This document shows, piece after piece, positions 22,897-32,619 of a DNA stretch of 64,000 nucleotides. Numbering within the stretch: position 1 is the stretch's first letter; every line of letters starts with the position of its first letter. The notes beneath the pieces are model-generated. The model was not told where the DNA came from and did no database searches. It saw only the letters and a program-made list of their open reading frames with translations. This DNA comes from Globodera rostochiensis (Eukaryota > Nematoda > Chromadorea > Rhabditida > Heteroderidae), in assembly GCA_018350325.1 (NCBI GenBank), contig JAEVLN010000025.1, positions 310,001 to 374,000 on the forward strand, read 5' to 3'. The position numbers and the translations under genes are program-made.

Positions 22897-24282
22897 TCAG
22901 CGGCGACACTCCCCGGCGCCGAAGTTGCCGCCGTCCCCTTCGTCGAGCGCCTGAGCGAGTAGGGACGAATAGAACATCTCCAGACTGAGCAGTGCGAGCG
23001 ACAAGGCGGGATTCCGTCGCGCAATGTGGAGAGCAAATCCGTACGCGTGCTCTCTCTCTTGACTCAAGCGGCGAATGAACTGTCTGCGCATGGCGGCTGG
23101 AATTTGTAAGGGGGGGGCGCCTTGGGGCATTCGGAGTCGGGGTGGATTGGTCTGGACGTCCGTCGCCTCTTCTCGCGGCTGCTCGTGCTGGCGGCTGCGG
23201 ATGGGACGAAGTCGTGCCCCATAGCGTTCAGGTCGTTCGTATGGCCAAGCTACTTCGCCTCTAACGTTCTGCCGTCCCTGCGGGTGCCGTGTGCGACCGT
23301 CCCACCGCGCCCGTTCTCCTCCAGTGTGCTGTTCGTCTCCCATTCCCGAACTCGAGGGTCCGTCTTCCCGTATCCCCGCCGTGGACGTCGACGGTTGTTG
23401 CTCCAATGGGATGACCACTGCTGTCCGCATGCCCTGGGGACCGGGAAAAAGGATGGTGGGGGGAGGTATGCTTTTATGGACTTCGGCCCAGTTTGCGTCC
23501 AGGCGAAAACCCATGGTCGCACTGCTCAGTTGGTTCGCCACCGCCCTCGCCACTATCCCGGGCTCGCAGGTGCGAACGGTCGTCTCCTGACCCGTTGTTG
23601 AGCCAATCAAACCTCGTCCCTGGGGTACTGCTCCAGCTCCTTGCCCTGGCACATTTCCGGTTCCATTCTCGAGTCTCTCCACCGGCCCTTGGCCTTCCTC
23701 CATGTTTTCCACCCTTTCCGGATGGTTGGTCAAATCACCACTCAACTCACTCTCCCACTGTTGGAGTTCGAAATCAAATTCTTCCTCCGAACTGACATTC
23801 CCGGCTTTTACCCTTGGTTGGTTCATAGCTTGTGCCATGTTCGCCGCCATCCAGAAAATGCCCAAAAGCGTGAGACACCCCTTAAATGTCCCTTTTCCTT
23901 TCACTTTAATTGAGATTTGACCCGAGGGACCAATTTGCCCACTGAACTCGTGTCCCTTTCCGTTTTCTGAACATTTGGCACTCAATTTTGTCGGCCCCAT
24001 CTCCACTTCGAAATCCACACTTTGACCCGTCCCTTCCCTAACACTTCCGACGCCTCCCCGGACCTCATACGCGTTCACTTGTGCCTGGCCTTCCCATTCT
24101 TCTACCCATTTCGTAAATTCTCCAAAATCATCATATTCATCCCGAAAGTTTGTAAACTCTAGTCCTCCCAAAGGGTAGAACCGGTCTCCTGTCATCACCA
24201 TCGGGCCTAGACAACTCCCCGGAGTCCTTCGGAGTCTTAAGACTTGTAGCGCGAATCGTCGGTGGGAAACAGCGGGTCTCAC
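22897..24282 (-). CDS. Extra ORF between env and the 3' LTR, unknown function
   Basis: 461 codons in the same frame as the env anchor piece, after one TGA. No ATG is needed to open it; the first ATG-encoded Met lies about 29 codons in. A first part has GQSVDFEVEMGPTKLSAKCS and GQISIKVKGKGTFKGCL, beta-strand-like, then a hydrophobic stretch LTLLGIFWMAANMAQAM. An acidic, low-complexity middle follows (NVSSEEEFDFELQQWESELS), then a long Gly/Pro/Arg-rich region, ending in an Ala/Leu-rich segment (NPALSLALLSLEMFYSSLLA). I know no BEL/Pao protein like it. It could be a further env-type ectodomain with anchor plus a disordered tail, or an acquired host gene. Confidence 0.5.
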   Translation of the reverse strand: MRPAVSHRRFALQVLRLRRTPGSCLGPMVMTGDRFYPLGGLEFTNFRDEYDDFGEFTKWVEEWEGQAQVNAYEVRGGVGSVREGTGQSVDFEVEMGPTKLSAKCSENGKGHEFSGQIGPSGQISIKVKGKGTFKGCLTLLGIFWMAANMAQAMNQPRVKAGNVSSEEEFDFELQQWESELSGDLTNHPERVENMEEGQGPVERLENGTGNVPGQGAGAVPQGRGLIGSTTGQETTVRTCEPGIVARAVANQLSSATMGFRLDANWAEVHKSIPPPTILFPGPQGMRTAVVIPLEQQPSTSTAGIREDGPSSSGMGDEQHTGGERARWDGRTRHPQGRQNVRGEVAWPYERPERYGARLRPIRSRQHEQPREEATDVQTNPPRLRMPQGAPPLQIPAAMRRQFIRRLSQEREHAYGFALHIARRNPALSLALLSLEMFYSSLLAQALDEGDGGNFGAGECRR

Positions 24283-24285
24283 TCT

Positions 24286-24909
24286 TCAGAATGGGCGATC
24301 CTCCACGACCACAAGTTTGTTTCCGTTGAGTTGTTCGAACTGCTTGTCGTCGAGTTCGTATCGTAGGGTCGCTCCTCGGTTAAGCGTATTGTTGATCGCC
24401 CTTTCCACACGTCGTTGGTTTGTCGCGAATTGCAGGGGGGCGCCGACCTCTTTAGGACCACAATTTAATATTTCGGAGGCAAAATTGATCAGTTTTTTGT
24501 GGTTGGACATTTTTAAATTGGGAATGAATTGTTTGTGTGAGAAGGACGCCTCTTTTACACCTTCATTTCGGTCCCGACATTTTGCATCTTTCTCGATGCT
24601 GCTACTCCTCAGTAGCATCCCTCCCGCCGCCCCTGACTCGTGTGTCATCCTCTCCAAAATCACTATTCCGAGAATGAATCTATACCCCATAAAAAATGGT
24701 GTGAGTCGCCAGAAGAAGTATATGACACAAAATAACAAAAATAGTGTACCACTGGTGATTGCGATGTTTTGCCATTCTCGAAATGGATTAAAAAGATTTT
24801 TCCAATCGATTTCCCATAAATCTTCGAATTTTAACCCAAATCCTTCTTCTGTTACTAACTCTTCTGAATATCTCGTCTTATATTCTCTTTCTTTTACCGG
24901 GATGTACAT
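24286..24909 (-). CDS. BEL env membrane anchor and tail
   Basis: 207 codons. Stem region (EDLWEIDWKNLFNPFREW), then a membrane span ITSGTLFLLFCVIYFFWRL and a partly hydrophobic second segment (FMGYRFILGIVIL), then a 130-residue basic cytoplasmic tail. It ends with TGA at 24286-24288. The next frame (24282-22897) is in phase with it. Confidence 0.6.
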   Translation of the reverse strand: MYIPVKEREYKTRYSEELVTEEGFGLKFEDLWEIDWKNLFNPFREWQNIAITSGTLFLLFCVIYFFWRLTPFFMGYRFILGIVILERMTHESGAAGGMLLRSSSIEKDAKCRDRNEGVKEASFSHKQFIPNLKMSNHKKLINFASEILNCGPKEVGAPLQFATNQRRVERAINNTLNRGATLRYELDDKQFEQLNGNKLVVVEDRPF

Positions 24910-25643
24910 CAGTCCCCCTCAATTTTGAGTTTTGATTTTCCCCCAGGGCAAATCACTTCGCATGTTGTGTCAATTCTCGATTTGTCAAAGGGTAAAATGT
25001 CCACTTGGTTTTCTCCTTCTTTTTTACACTTTGCCAAAAATATCAAATTTTTTGGGCAATGGATTTCGGCTATGGCCTCGCCCCAGTCGGTCCAGCAAGT
25101 ATAGTTTAGTTGACCGCCGGTAGCGCAGTCGTAACACCCTTTTAATTTCCCCAACATTTTTGCTTTACACTTGTTCCCCTCAATTTCGGCCACAATTTTT
25201 AAGTTTTCTATTCTAATCAGCAATTCGACCGGGGTATATTTTGTTTCACTCAATATCCTTCCCTTTTCGACCCTCATGTTCAACTTGTCAGTTGTAAATG
25301 GTAACTTGGGTTCGAGCTTATCTGGTATGAAATCGGCGCATTCGCAATTGATTAACTCTTCTTCGTGTCCTGTCCCGTTAATCCAACATTCTTTGCATGC
25401 TTCTGTTCCCAATTCGCATTCAAATTTTGCTGCTCTTTTCTCGTCTTTGCATTTTAATTGTGTTTTTACTTCTTTTCCTGCAAAAATCGCTTCTCTGTCT
25501 GAAGTGATGAAATAATCGTCTAAAACTGGAGCAATTGGCACTGTTATTGCCGTAGGTGTAAGTGACACTTCTCCCCAGTTTTCTGTTATTCCCGGGTATA
25601 AGATTAATTCGGTTTTTTCCGACTCATTGCCCATTTTTAGCAC
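24909..25643 (-). CDS. BEL env, Gc-like ectodomain, continued
   Basis: In the same frame as the upstream env after the TGA at 25668-25670. It is Cys-rich (ECELGTEACKECWINGTG, CYDCATGGQLNYTCW) with PVAPVLDDYF-like text near the start (IAPVLDDYFIT). It lacks a membrane span before the stop TGA at 24909-24911. The stop overlaps an ATG in another frame (TGATG), and that frame holds the membrane anchor. The break lies next to a run of five G. Confidence 0.65.
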   Translation of the reverse strand: MLKMGNESEKTELILYPGITENWGEVSLTPTAITVPIAPVLDDYFITSDREAIFAGKEVKTQLKCKDEKRAAKFECELGTEACKECWINGTGHEEELINCECADFIPDKLEPKLPFTTDKLNMRVEKGRILSETKYTPVELLIRIENLKIVAEIEGNKCKAKMLGKLKGCYDCATGGQLNYTCWTDWGEAIAEIHCPKNLIFLAKCKKEGENQVDILPFDKSRIDTTCEVICPGGKSKLKIEGD

Positions 25644-25667
25644 GACTTCCGTTTTTATTTCGTAGTC

Positions 25668-26830
25668 TCAGCCTGTGCATCTTATCTGTTTCCACGTTGT
25701 GAGTGTGACCGGTACCGCTATAATTTTATAAAAGAAGCATTCATTGATCCCAACCGATGGTAAACCACATTTTGACCCCCAAATTGACTCGCCTTCCATA
25801 CAGTATGATTTGCTCGGATAGTCCCAGAACCCTTCAAGTTCTTTGACCTTTTCGCTTGGTCTAATGTTTGCGCATCTTCCTTTTTTGCATGTTCCCATTG
25901 TTGGACACCTTCTTGCTGATTTAACTCTTATCTGGTATGATCTCAACCAGGCGATTGTTTCCTGATTGCAATGCAATGTGAGTGCCTTCATCCGTAAAGT
26001 TAGAGACCCTGCCGTCTGCCCATTTTTGTTTTTTAATGCCATTGAAATTTCTTGACCGGCTGGCAAAATTGTGACTTGAGCTGCTCCTCTGATGTGACTA
26101 ACTGTCCCATTTGATTCTTGAATGCAATCTTCTGACGTTGCCTGTATTACGGCTACTTCCGCCCCTGAATGAACTTTTCCCGTTTGCAGCAAAATTATCA
26201 GACTAAGTATTAAACTGTTTACTCGTGTGCCCAAACTCAATTTTTCCAATCTCCTGTTTCTTTTTCTTTTTTGCAATTCCTTTTCCTGTGATGACTTCTC
26301 TTGTCTTTCTTCCAATAGGTTCAGCTCCATTTCTTCGTGTTTTGGTGTTTTGCCCTTGCCAGAAATAATTTTGCAAAATTTGATCGGTAGCCAAATGCAT
26401 GACCCAATACACTGAATTATCTTCCCAAACGATCTTAAACACGAAAAAACGCAGATAATTACAAACAGACTCCCCAAAATTATTGACCCATATATTATAT
26501 CCATCCATTTTGTCCAACATTCTGGGTTTAAAATCATGTCCCAACTCAGTATATCGATTAATTCGCACTTTCCTACTGGCGGACAAATTATTTTGTTTTG
26601 GTATAGTGTTTTTCTTCGTGACGAATAAGTAATAATACAGTCGTGGCCTACTACCAAATTTTCTTTTGGCAGCTGAAATTGGAGTCTGCCGGCGAAGCGG
26701 TGTGTGAAGCAGCTTCCCATGCAGCAAATTTCCATTTTCTCCATTCGTTCTGGCGTTTTCATTATTATTCCAAGGGGGTCGCATTTTATTTCGCAATCCA
26801 CGCAACCTTTTAGTTTTTCAAAGTTTTCCC
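25668..26830 (-). CDS. BEL env, Gn-like half and start of Gc-like half
   Basis: A hydrophobic leader-like segment (ISLVNLILIGMFMKFVNC) opens a Cys-rich ectodomain (GCVDCEIKC, EICCMGSCF, PPVGKCELI). A membrane span follows (IIYGSIILGSLFVIICVF), then a basic tail with further Cys, a second hydrophobic leader (NSLILSLIILLQTGKVHSG) and a second Cys-rich ectodomain with ESNGTVSHIRGAAQVTILP and CGLPSVGINECFFYKI. Two ectodomains with this order and the G-C...G-x-N-E-C-F-F-Y pattern resemble the Gn-Gc polyprotein of phleboviruses, the class II fusogen found in nematode BEL env. The frame is interrupted by in-frame TGA at 25668-25670. Confidence 0.7.
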
Positions 26831-29069
26831 TTTCACTGCAGTTCACAAATTTCATGAACATCCCGATTAATATTAGGTTAACTAAACTTATTATGCCTTT
26901 TTGAGCTCGGGTTCGCGCTCTTGTCATCATCGGGTGCTGGTTTTCATCCCTTTTCTTATCGATTCCCTTTTCCTGCTCGCCTCCCTTCATTTCAATTTTT
27001 CCCATCCCTTTATTTTCTATCGATCCCTTTTGGCTCGCTTCCAGTGGGTAGAGTTTATTCACTGGTCTGTCCACTATTCTTCCCGAAAGCATTTTTACTT
27101 TCACACTTCTGATGGCTCCCGGATTGCCATTTAATTTTATAATCCTTCCCATCGGCCAAACATTTCTTGGCCTGAGCTCTTCTTCAACCATCACAACTTC
27201 CCCAATTCTTGGTTCTCCCGTTTCTTTAGATCTCGGGCCTTTGTGTGCCCACTGGTTTCTGTTACGAAGTATTATTAAATATTCCCGGTTCCATCGTTCC
27301 CAAAAGATATTCAGAACTTTATTTGTTCGTTTCCATCTCTCTTTTAATTTCTCTTCTAAGGAAATTTGACCCATTCTGTAGTCTTTATCATTGTCGTCTT
27401 CCCCGGTATCCGGCACTGGAATCCCGAGTTCTGCTCCCGGGTTGATGAAGTCTATTGGCCTTAACGCTCTTTCTCCATCCGGCTCTGTTGAAATGTGGGT
27501 GATAGGTCGAGAATTCAGAATTGATTCAACTTCGGCGGTAAATGTTCGTAATTCTTCCGGTGTCAAAATGATTCGACCCAATGCCGATTTAAATGCATCT
27601 TTGCATATTTTCACAAGTCTTTCTGCGCACCCGTTTTCCCATGGCGACAGTGCCGGTATAAATTTCCAACCGATTTTTCCCTTAGTCAAATATTCTTCTA
27701 ACTTCCGGTCTCCTTTTCCGAATTTTTCCTTTGCATCGAACATTTCCCCTACTTTCGCCGCTAATTTGAATGTTTGGGCGTTGTCCGATATTATGCATTT
27801 GGGTTTTCCTCGTCGGCTTGCAAAGCGTCTCAAAACATGTAAGAATGATTCCGCCGTTAGGTCGAACACTGGTTCTAAATACACCCCTCTTGTTGTCAAA
27901 CATGTTATGAGTACAATCCAATATTTCCCTGTTTTTCCTCCATTTTTTGTTTCTTTAATAATTGATGGACCCAAATAATCCAATGCGGTATACTCGAATG
28001 GAAGGGATCGTTTTACCCTTTCTTCCGGGTGGGAAGGCATTTCCGGTAGAGCATACGGTGGGCCATGATTTTTGCGGCAATTCACACATTGTTTTAAAAC
28101 TTTTTTCACCAGGTTTCTCACTCCTGGGGCCCAAAATTCGCCTAAAAAATTGTTTAAAGTTGCATCAACCCTTTCATGCATCACCTTTTCATGTGCTTTA
28201 AATATGAGAATTTCTAAAATCGGAGCTCCCTTTGGAAACGCGATTGGCGCATGGAATAATTTGGGGGTATCACTTTTCCCAATTCTCGTTTTTAATCTTA
28301 TCAACCCGTCCTCGTCTTTTTCCCATTTGATTTGATTGTTTTTCTTTGCATAACATTCCCATCTGATTTGACCAATCCTCAATGTTAGTTTTTCGGCAAG
28401 TTCAAAGTCATCTGGAGTGATATTTTTTCCCTTTGAGATTTTCTTTACATCGCTTTCCGGTTCTATGTTAATTTTTCTCATCCAAATTTGTGCGCCTTTC
28501 ATTACTCTTGACATTATTTTTACCAGTTTGTCCCATTTTTTAAATTTTTCAAACTCTATCCACTCTTTTTGTATCTCCTCTGTATTTGCGACCACTGCGA
28601 TTTCCGATTCCCTACCCTCCTCTGATTGTTGAGTTATTTTGTAACTCATTTCGTCTGGCCAACTGTTTTTTGAGTCTTTTAACCACCTTGGACCTGTCCA
28701 CCACAATTTATGGGTTTTCAACTCTTCTGGGGTGCACCCTCGGCTTGCCACGTCTGCTGGGTTATCTTCTGTTGGTATGTACCTCAACTCTAATCCCGTC
28801 TTTTTCCTTATTTCCTCCAACCTGTTCATCACAAATCTCGGTTGGTCTTCCTTGGATCTGACCCAACTAAGTACTGGTTTTGAGTCACACCACAGAATTT
28901 TCTCGTTGACCTCTATTCCCAGTTCATCCTCGACAAATTTGATTGCCCTTGACCCAATTAAAACTCCCAGTAATTCCATTCTTGGAATGGAAATGTTTAA
29001 TTTTTTCGGTTTGAGCCGACTTCTTGAATATAAGAGACAAATTTTAATCTCTTTCCCTTTAATCCTGAG
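26830..29069 (-). CDS. BEL RNase H and integrase (first ~715 codons of a 1103-codon frame)
   Basis: RNase H continues at IPRMELLGVLIGSRA, with LWCDSKPVLSWV and YIPTEDNPADVASRG. The integrase zinc finger shows H-x3-H (HEKVMH) and CVNC. The catalytic core has ALDYLGP, CIISDNAQTF and SPWENGCAERLVK (D-D-E). A DUF5641-like tail follows (PRIGEVVMVEEELRPRNVWP). There is no stop between integrase and env: the same frame runs on to 25668, so env is either made as part of the polyprotein or from a spliced mRNA. The lower boundary here is the approximate pol/env junction. Confidence 0.85.
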
Positions 29070-29537
29070 TTATACACACGTCGCGTATGCATATTTTGAC
29101 GCATCAACAAACACGTGGAGTTGTATCTCCTCCATTTCATCGAATGTTATTCTTCTTTTGAGTTGAAACGAGACTGATTTCCAGCCTTCAGTGATTCTGT
29201 TCCACTCTTCGCATTGTTTCTCGTCCAATTTGTCGTCCCACTTCTTATCTGAATCCCATAAATTCTGAAAAAATAGCTTTGCTGGGAGAAGGCATGGTGC
29301 TGCCCATCCGCAAGGGTCAAACATCGAATTCAAATCTTTCAAAACTTTCCTTTTGGTTATTTTGGTGATCTCCACTTGTGGAAATTCCAATGAATACTCG
29401 TCCAATATGGTGTCCCATCTGATGCCCATGACTTTTGGCTTTTCTTTCCCCAATCTATCCGCTTCGGGGATTTGATTATTCACCCCTTCCGAATTTGAAA
29501 TAAATTCCCTTAAATTCATTCTTGCCTCTGTAAACAA
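29070..29537 (-). CDS. BEL RT thumb/connection and start of RNase H
   Basis: Begins LFTEARMNLREFISNSEG, which follows the catalytic box in BEL/Pao RTs, then PKVMGIRWD, LNSMFDPCGWAAPCLLPAK and VFVDASKYAYATCV, the start of RNase H. It is one frame off from the upstream piece, so there is an indel near 29540, and it ends at TAA 29070-29072. The next reading frame (28979) is in phase with it, so that TAA is the only interruption there. Confidence 0.8.
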   Translation of the reverse strand: MFTEARMNLREFISNSEGVNNQIPEADRLGKEKPKVMGIRWDTILDEYSLEFPQVEITKITKRKVLKDLNSMFDPCGWAAPCLLPAKLFFQNLWDSDKKWDDKLDEKQCEEWNRITEGWKSVSFQLKRRITFDEMEEIQLHVFVDASKYAYATCV

Positions 29538-29539
29538 TT

Positions 29540-31501
29540 TTATTTCTCCATTGCTTCTTTTTCGCTTTTACTTCCCACGAATACATTGTCCACAAATATG
29601 TTTCTTTCGACCTCTTCAGCGAGATCAGACCGTTCTTGTTTCAAATGGTGTTTTACTGTGGCCCCTAACAGAAAAGGTGACGAAATTACCCCAAAGGGCA
29701 CTCTTCTGAACCTGAGTACCAACAAGTTTTGTTGGGTTATCGGCTTATTCACATCTCGTACCCATAAGAATTTCACATAATTTCTGTCCTCTTCCTTGAG
29801 TTCTAAAGTCCAAAATGCCCTTTGGATGTCCCCCCATAGTACTATTCTTGGGACACGTGATCTTATTATTAACCCTGGTAATTGTGGCATTTCGATTGGC
29901 CCTCTGAAAAGCATGTCGTTTAGACATTTTCCCCCTCTCACTTTGGCTGACCCATCATAAACGACCCTTGGCTTTTTTCCTGGAGCAAACACACAGTGGT
30001 GTGGTAGGAAATGTTCTGCATACCCTTTAATTTCTGACTCTTCCACGATTTTCTCACTTATGTTCTCTTTGAACAACACATCCAACGAATTTAATTGATT
30101 GGGGGCAATTCTCACTTTCTCCAATAAACTCACCAATCTCCTATAGGCAAGTGAGAAGTTTGTCGGTAATTCTTCTTTTGGGCTTCGCCACGGCCAACTT
30201 ACCACATACCGGCCCTCCCTTCTTTGTACAGAATCGTTAAACATTTTTTGCGCGACCTCGTCATCCTTTTCTTCAGGATTATCCCGAACTCCAATTGTCT
30301 CCAAACTCCAGAATTGGTTAGACCCTTCTTCCTGTGTTTCTTTTACTGCTGCTGCTGTGAATACATCGATTGGTGACCCTCCCAAACTTCTCTCGAGTTG
30401 CCCACAAATAATCGGTCCCACCGTCGTGTCCACTTGGAATAAATTTTCTGTCACTGGTGAAACCTTTTTAAAGAATTTCCAGAATTCAGCCATCCCTATC
30501 AAAATGTCCGGTTTTTCTGCAAGGAGTTGCGTTTCGCCTGAGTTGATGTCTACTCTTTTAATATTTCCCGTAACATGATCGATTCTATTGACGATCAACC
30601 CTTCCTTTTCCCCGGTGTTTAACTCCAGTTTTACAAAATATTTCGGCGAGTTAATCCTTGTTGGTTCTTTCTGTCTAACCGCGAGTAGATCCAAATACCC
30701 TTCCCCTACTCTGGGTGGGCTCAACTTTTTGATCAGCTCATCCGTGATGAATGAGGTTTGACTTCCACAGTCGAATACCAATGCTGTTGTGCTTCTTTGG
30801 GAACTGAGGCCAGCAAACACCTTTACTTTGGTTGACATTAGTAGAACCTCTTTTCTTTGGACACCTTGTATTCCGGTAACAACCATTGAAATGCCTCTGT
30901 TTATCTCTGTATTTGTTTTTGCCTGTCTTATTTGAATTCGGTTCCCTAATTCCGTCATGTTTGCTCCCGTTCTGGGCGGATTTTGACCCCTTAGGCAGAT
31001 AGCTTTATGGTGGTCTTGATTGCATATCATACACCCTTTTCCCGAACACTGGTCTTTGGTATGCCCTTTTCTTAAACATTTATGGCACCTTCCTTGCTCA
31101 TTTATTATTCTCAGTCTGCTTTCTCTCCCTACCACCTGTCGGCAATTTGCCGCCCAATGCACTTTACCACATAAAAAACATTTTGGTACTGGCCCCGTTC
31201 TATTGTTACTTTCCCTTCTCCCTTTTTCTTGTATGCTGAAAACTCTTCGGACTTCGCCACTGTATTTGTTGAATCCGGGTTTAATTCCATTATTTCTGTA
31301 ATTACTCTCCGGTCTCCGTTGAACAAAGGGGTTGGTCCCCAAACTCAAACTTCTCGTACATCTGACCGCTTCTTCTCTCAGTGTGATTAATTCATTCAAA
31401 TTCTCTCTCCATTCTCTCAGACTCCATTTATCTCTTAGTTCCCTTTCTTTTTTCAACATCTTTAACACCACTGCACGGGGAAATTTATTTTTCACGGTCA
31501 A
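29540..31501 (-). CDS. BEL nucleocapsid, protease and N-terminal RT
   Basis: 653 codons. Zinc knuckles at about residues 108-120 (CFLCGKVHWAANC), 139-152 (CHKCLRKGHTKDQC) and 157-169 (CMICNQDHHKAIC). The aspartic protease centre is VFDCGSQTSFI near 245. RT begins near 500 with HHCVFAPGKKPRVVYDGSAK, followed by VLWGDIQRAFWTLEL, RVPFGVISSPFLLGATV and NIFVDNVFVGS, the catalytic box in the variant form F-V-D-N rather than Y-V-D-D. The frame ends at a stop just past this box; homology continues at 29537 in another frame. Confidence 0.85.
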   Translation of the reverse strand: MTVKNKFPRAVVLKMLKKERELRDKWSLREWRENLNELITLREEAVRCTRSLSLGTNPFVQRRPESNYRNNGIKPGFNKYSGEVRRVFSIQEKGRRESNNRTGPVPKCFLCGKVHWAANCRQVVGRESRLRIINEQGRCHKCLRKGHTKDQCSGKGCMICNQDHHKAICLRGQNPPRTGANMTELGNRIQIRQAKTNTEINRGISMVVTGIQGVQRKEVLLMSTKVKVFAGLSSQRSTTALVFDCGSQTSFITDELIKKLSPPRVGEGYLDLLAVRQKEPTRINSPKYFVKLELNTGEKEGLIVNRIDHVTGNIKRVDINSGETQLLAEKPDILIGMAEFWKFFKKVSPVTENLFQVDTTVGPIICGQLERSLGGSPIDVFTAAAVKETQEEGSNQFWSLETIGVRDNPEEKDDEVAQKMFNDSVQRREGRYVVSWPWRSPKEELPTNFSLAYRRLVSLLEKVRIAPNQLNSLDVLFKENISEKIVEESEIKGYAEHFLPHHCVFAPGKKPRVVYDGSAKVRGGKCLNDMLFRGPIEMPQLPGLIIRSRVPRIVLWGDIQRAFWTLELKEEDRNYVKFLWVRDVNKPITQQNLLVLRFRRVPFGVISSPFLLGATVKHHLKQERSDLAEEVERNIFVDNVFVGSKSEKEAMEK

Positions 31502-32216
31502 CTTTTATGTCGCCGAATTGGCGTTTTAATGTGTTCAGTATCAGTAGGTAATTTTCTCCCGTTGCTAAATACCCTTTTACTGCCCTTTCAGCTTTCCCTT
31601 TCAAACTCATCAATAAATATGAGCATTTTTGGACGTCTGGTATGTCCTTGTCCTCTACGTTGGCCCTAAATTGTTGCCAGAACCCCGGCCATAACAATGG
31701 ATCGCCATCAAAGTGTGGCCACGGGGTTTTGGGGAAGTTTACCCCTTCATTTCCCCTTCCTCTCATCTCCCGGATGCCCCTGACCCCTTCACTTCTTTGG
31801 TTGACTCCCCTGTTCTCCTGTTTTTCTTCTTCTTTAACTCCCAAATCTATCACTTTCACGCTTTCTGCCAAGCTCTCGTTGTCTTCATTTGCCAATTTTA
31901 TGTTGATCCGGTTTATCATTTCTCGTCCTTCCTCTACCCACTCGTAAAAATGCCTATTCTGATGGCGGAACAGTGTGTATGCCTCACTCTCTTCATTGCG
32001 TGCTTCCTCCCCGACCCCCCTGATGTAATCATCCCATTCTTTATTCTTTCCCTCTATCCGTTCCAAACTTCCACTTATAAATACTTTTTCTTCCCTTATT
32101 TTGCTTAACCCTTCCTCCGTACGTTGGTCGGCTTCCACAATCGGTCGAACCTCCCTCAAGTGCCGTATTAATCCCTCCACCATGGCGCCGATTGCCATTT
32201 TAATCGGAGCTGACAT
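31485..32216 (-). CDS. BEL gag, DUF1759-like capsid region
   Basis: 243 codons. The first 150 residues are charged and helical. The diagnostic part is WPHFDGDPLLWPGFWQQF, then VQKCSYLLMSLKGKAERAV and a helix before NTLKRQFGD, the DUF1759/Pao gag pattern. It ends in a 17-base overlap with the next frame, which continues the same domain, so gag to pol requires a frameshift (programmed or mutational). Confidence 0.8.
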   Translation of the reverse strand: MSAPIKMAIGAMVEGLIRHLREVRPIVEADQRTEEGLSKIREEKVFISGSLERIEGKNKEWDDYIRGVGEEARNEESEAYTLFRHQNRHFYEWVEEGREMINRINIKLANEDNESLAESVKVIDLGVKEEEKQENRGVNQRSEGVRGIREMRGRGNEGVNFPKTPWPHFDGDPLLWPGFWQQFRANVEDKDIPDVQKCSYLLMSLKGKAERAVKGYLATGENYLLILNTLKRQFGDIKVDREK

Positions 32217-32302
32217 CTCCTCGCTCAGTTGATTTCCCTTTTTTCAGACTTTTTTCAACCCTTTGCTTGCCCGGATTTGGCGATCCGGCCGTTGCACCAC
32301 TT

Positions 32303-32619
32303 TGTCGAGACTCTTTAGTTTTGATCTTAGAGTTTAGACCTTCCTGGGTAATCCGAACCCCAGGGAACCCGAATACTGAGATTGCTGTGTAAACCCGAAC
32401 GAAGCGGAATATAGCGTTTTATTTCTCCCGTTTGAGAGGAGAAATGTCCCGATGAGCGGATCGATTTGATTTATCAGTTGAACGGAATGAAACAGTCAGA
32501 AGTGACTTTTTAGGCCGGTGAATGGTGTTTAAGTAGGCGCTTCCTTCCTCTCGAATTGACATTCCAAATTTCATCGATTTGCTTCTCCTCCTCCTCCGTT
32601 CTTTCCCCTTTGGTCTTTG
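32303..32619 (-). repeat. 5' LTR of the BEL element, possibly truncated
   Basis: Identical to 22561-22877. On the minus strand it ends CTCGACA; two bases on comes TGGTGCAACGGCCGGATCG, a candidate tRNA primer-binding site because it begins TGG. The outer edge (32619/32620) abuts GGGCGGGC-type repeat DNA rather than a matching target duplication. Confidence 0.8.

Larger units (their letters stand above)
22561..32619 (-). mobile_element. BEL/Pao LTR retroelement with env and an extra ORF
   Basis: Flanked by 317-bp direct repeats that I read as identical base for base. Minus-strand order: gag with a DUF1759-like domain, zinc knuckles, protease, RT, RNase H, H2C2 integrase, env, and a 461-codon ORF. 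This is the BEL/Pao layout. Env places it with the env-bearing nematode members (Tas, Cer7 and Cer13 are the known cases). No clean target duplication is visible: left flank GATATT, right flank TATGCG. The sequence carries several frame breaks despite identical LTRs. Confidence 0.9.

Noticed and set aside
23122..23601. 159-codon + frame opposite the BEL extra ORF
   Set aside because: Antisense of a longer frame with the element's orientation and codon context.
32270..32302. Assigning the BEL primer-binding site to a particular tRNA
   Set aside because: The sequence begins TGG as expected, but the implied tRNA 3' end does not give a regular T-arm spacing, so the tRNA cannot be named.
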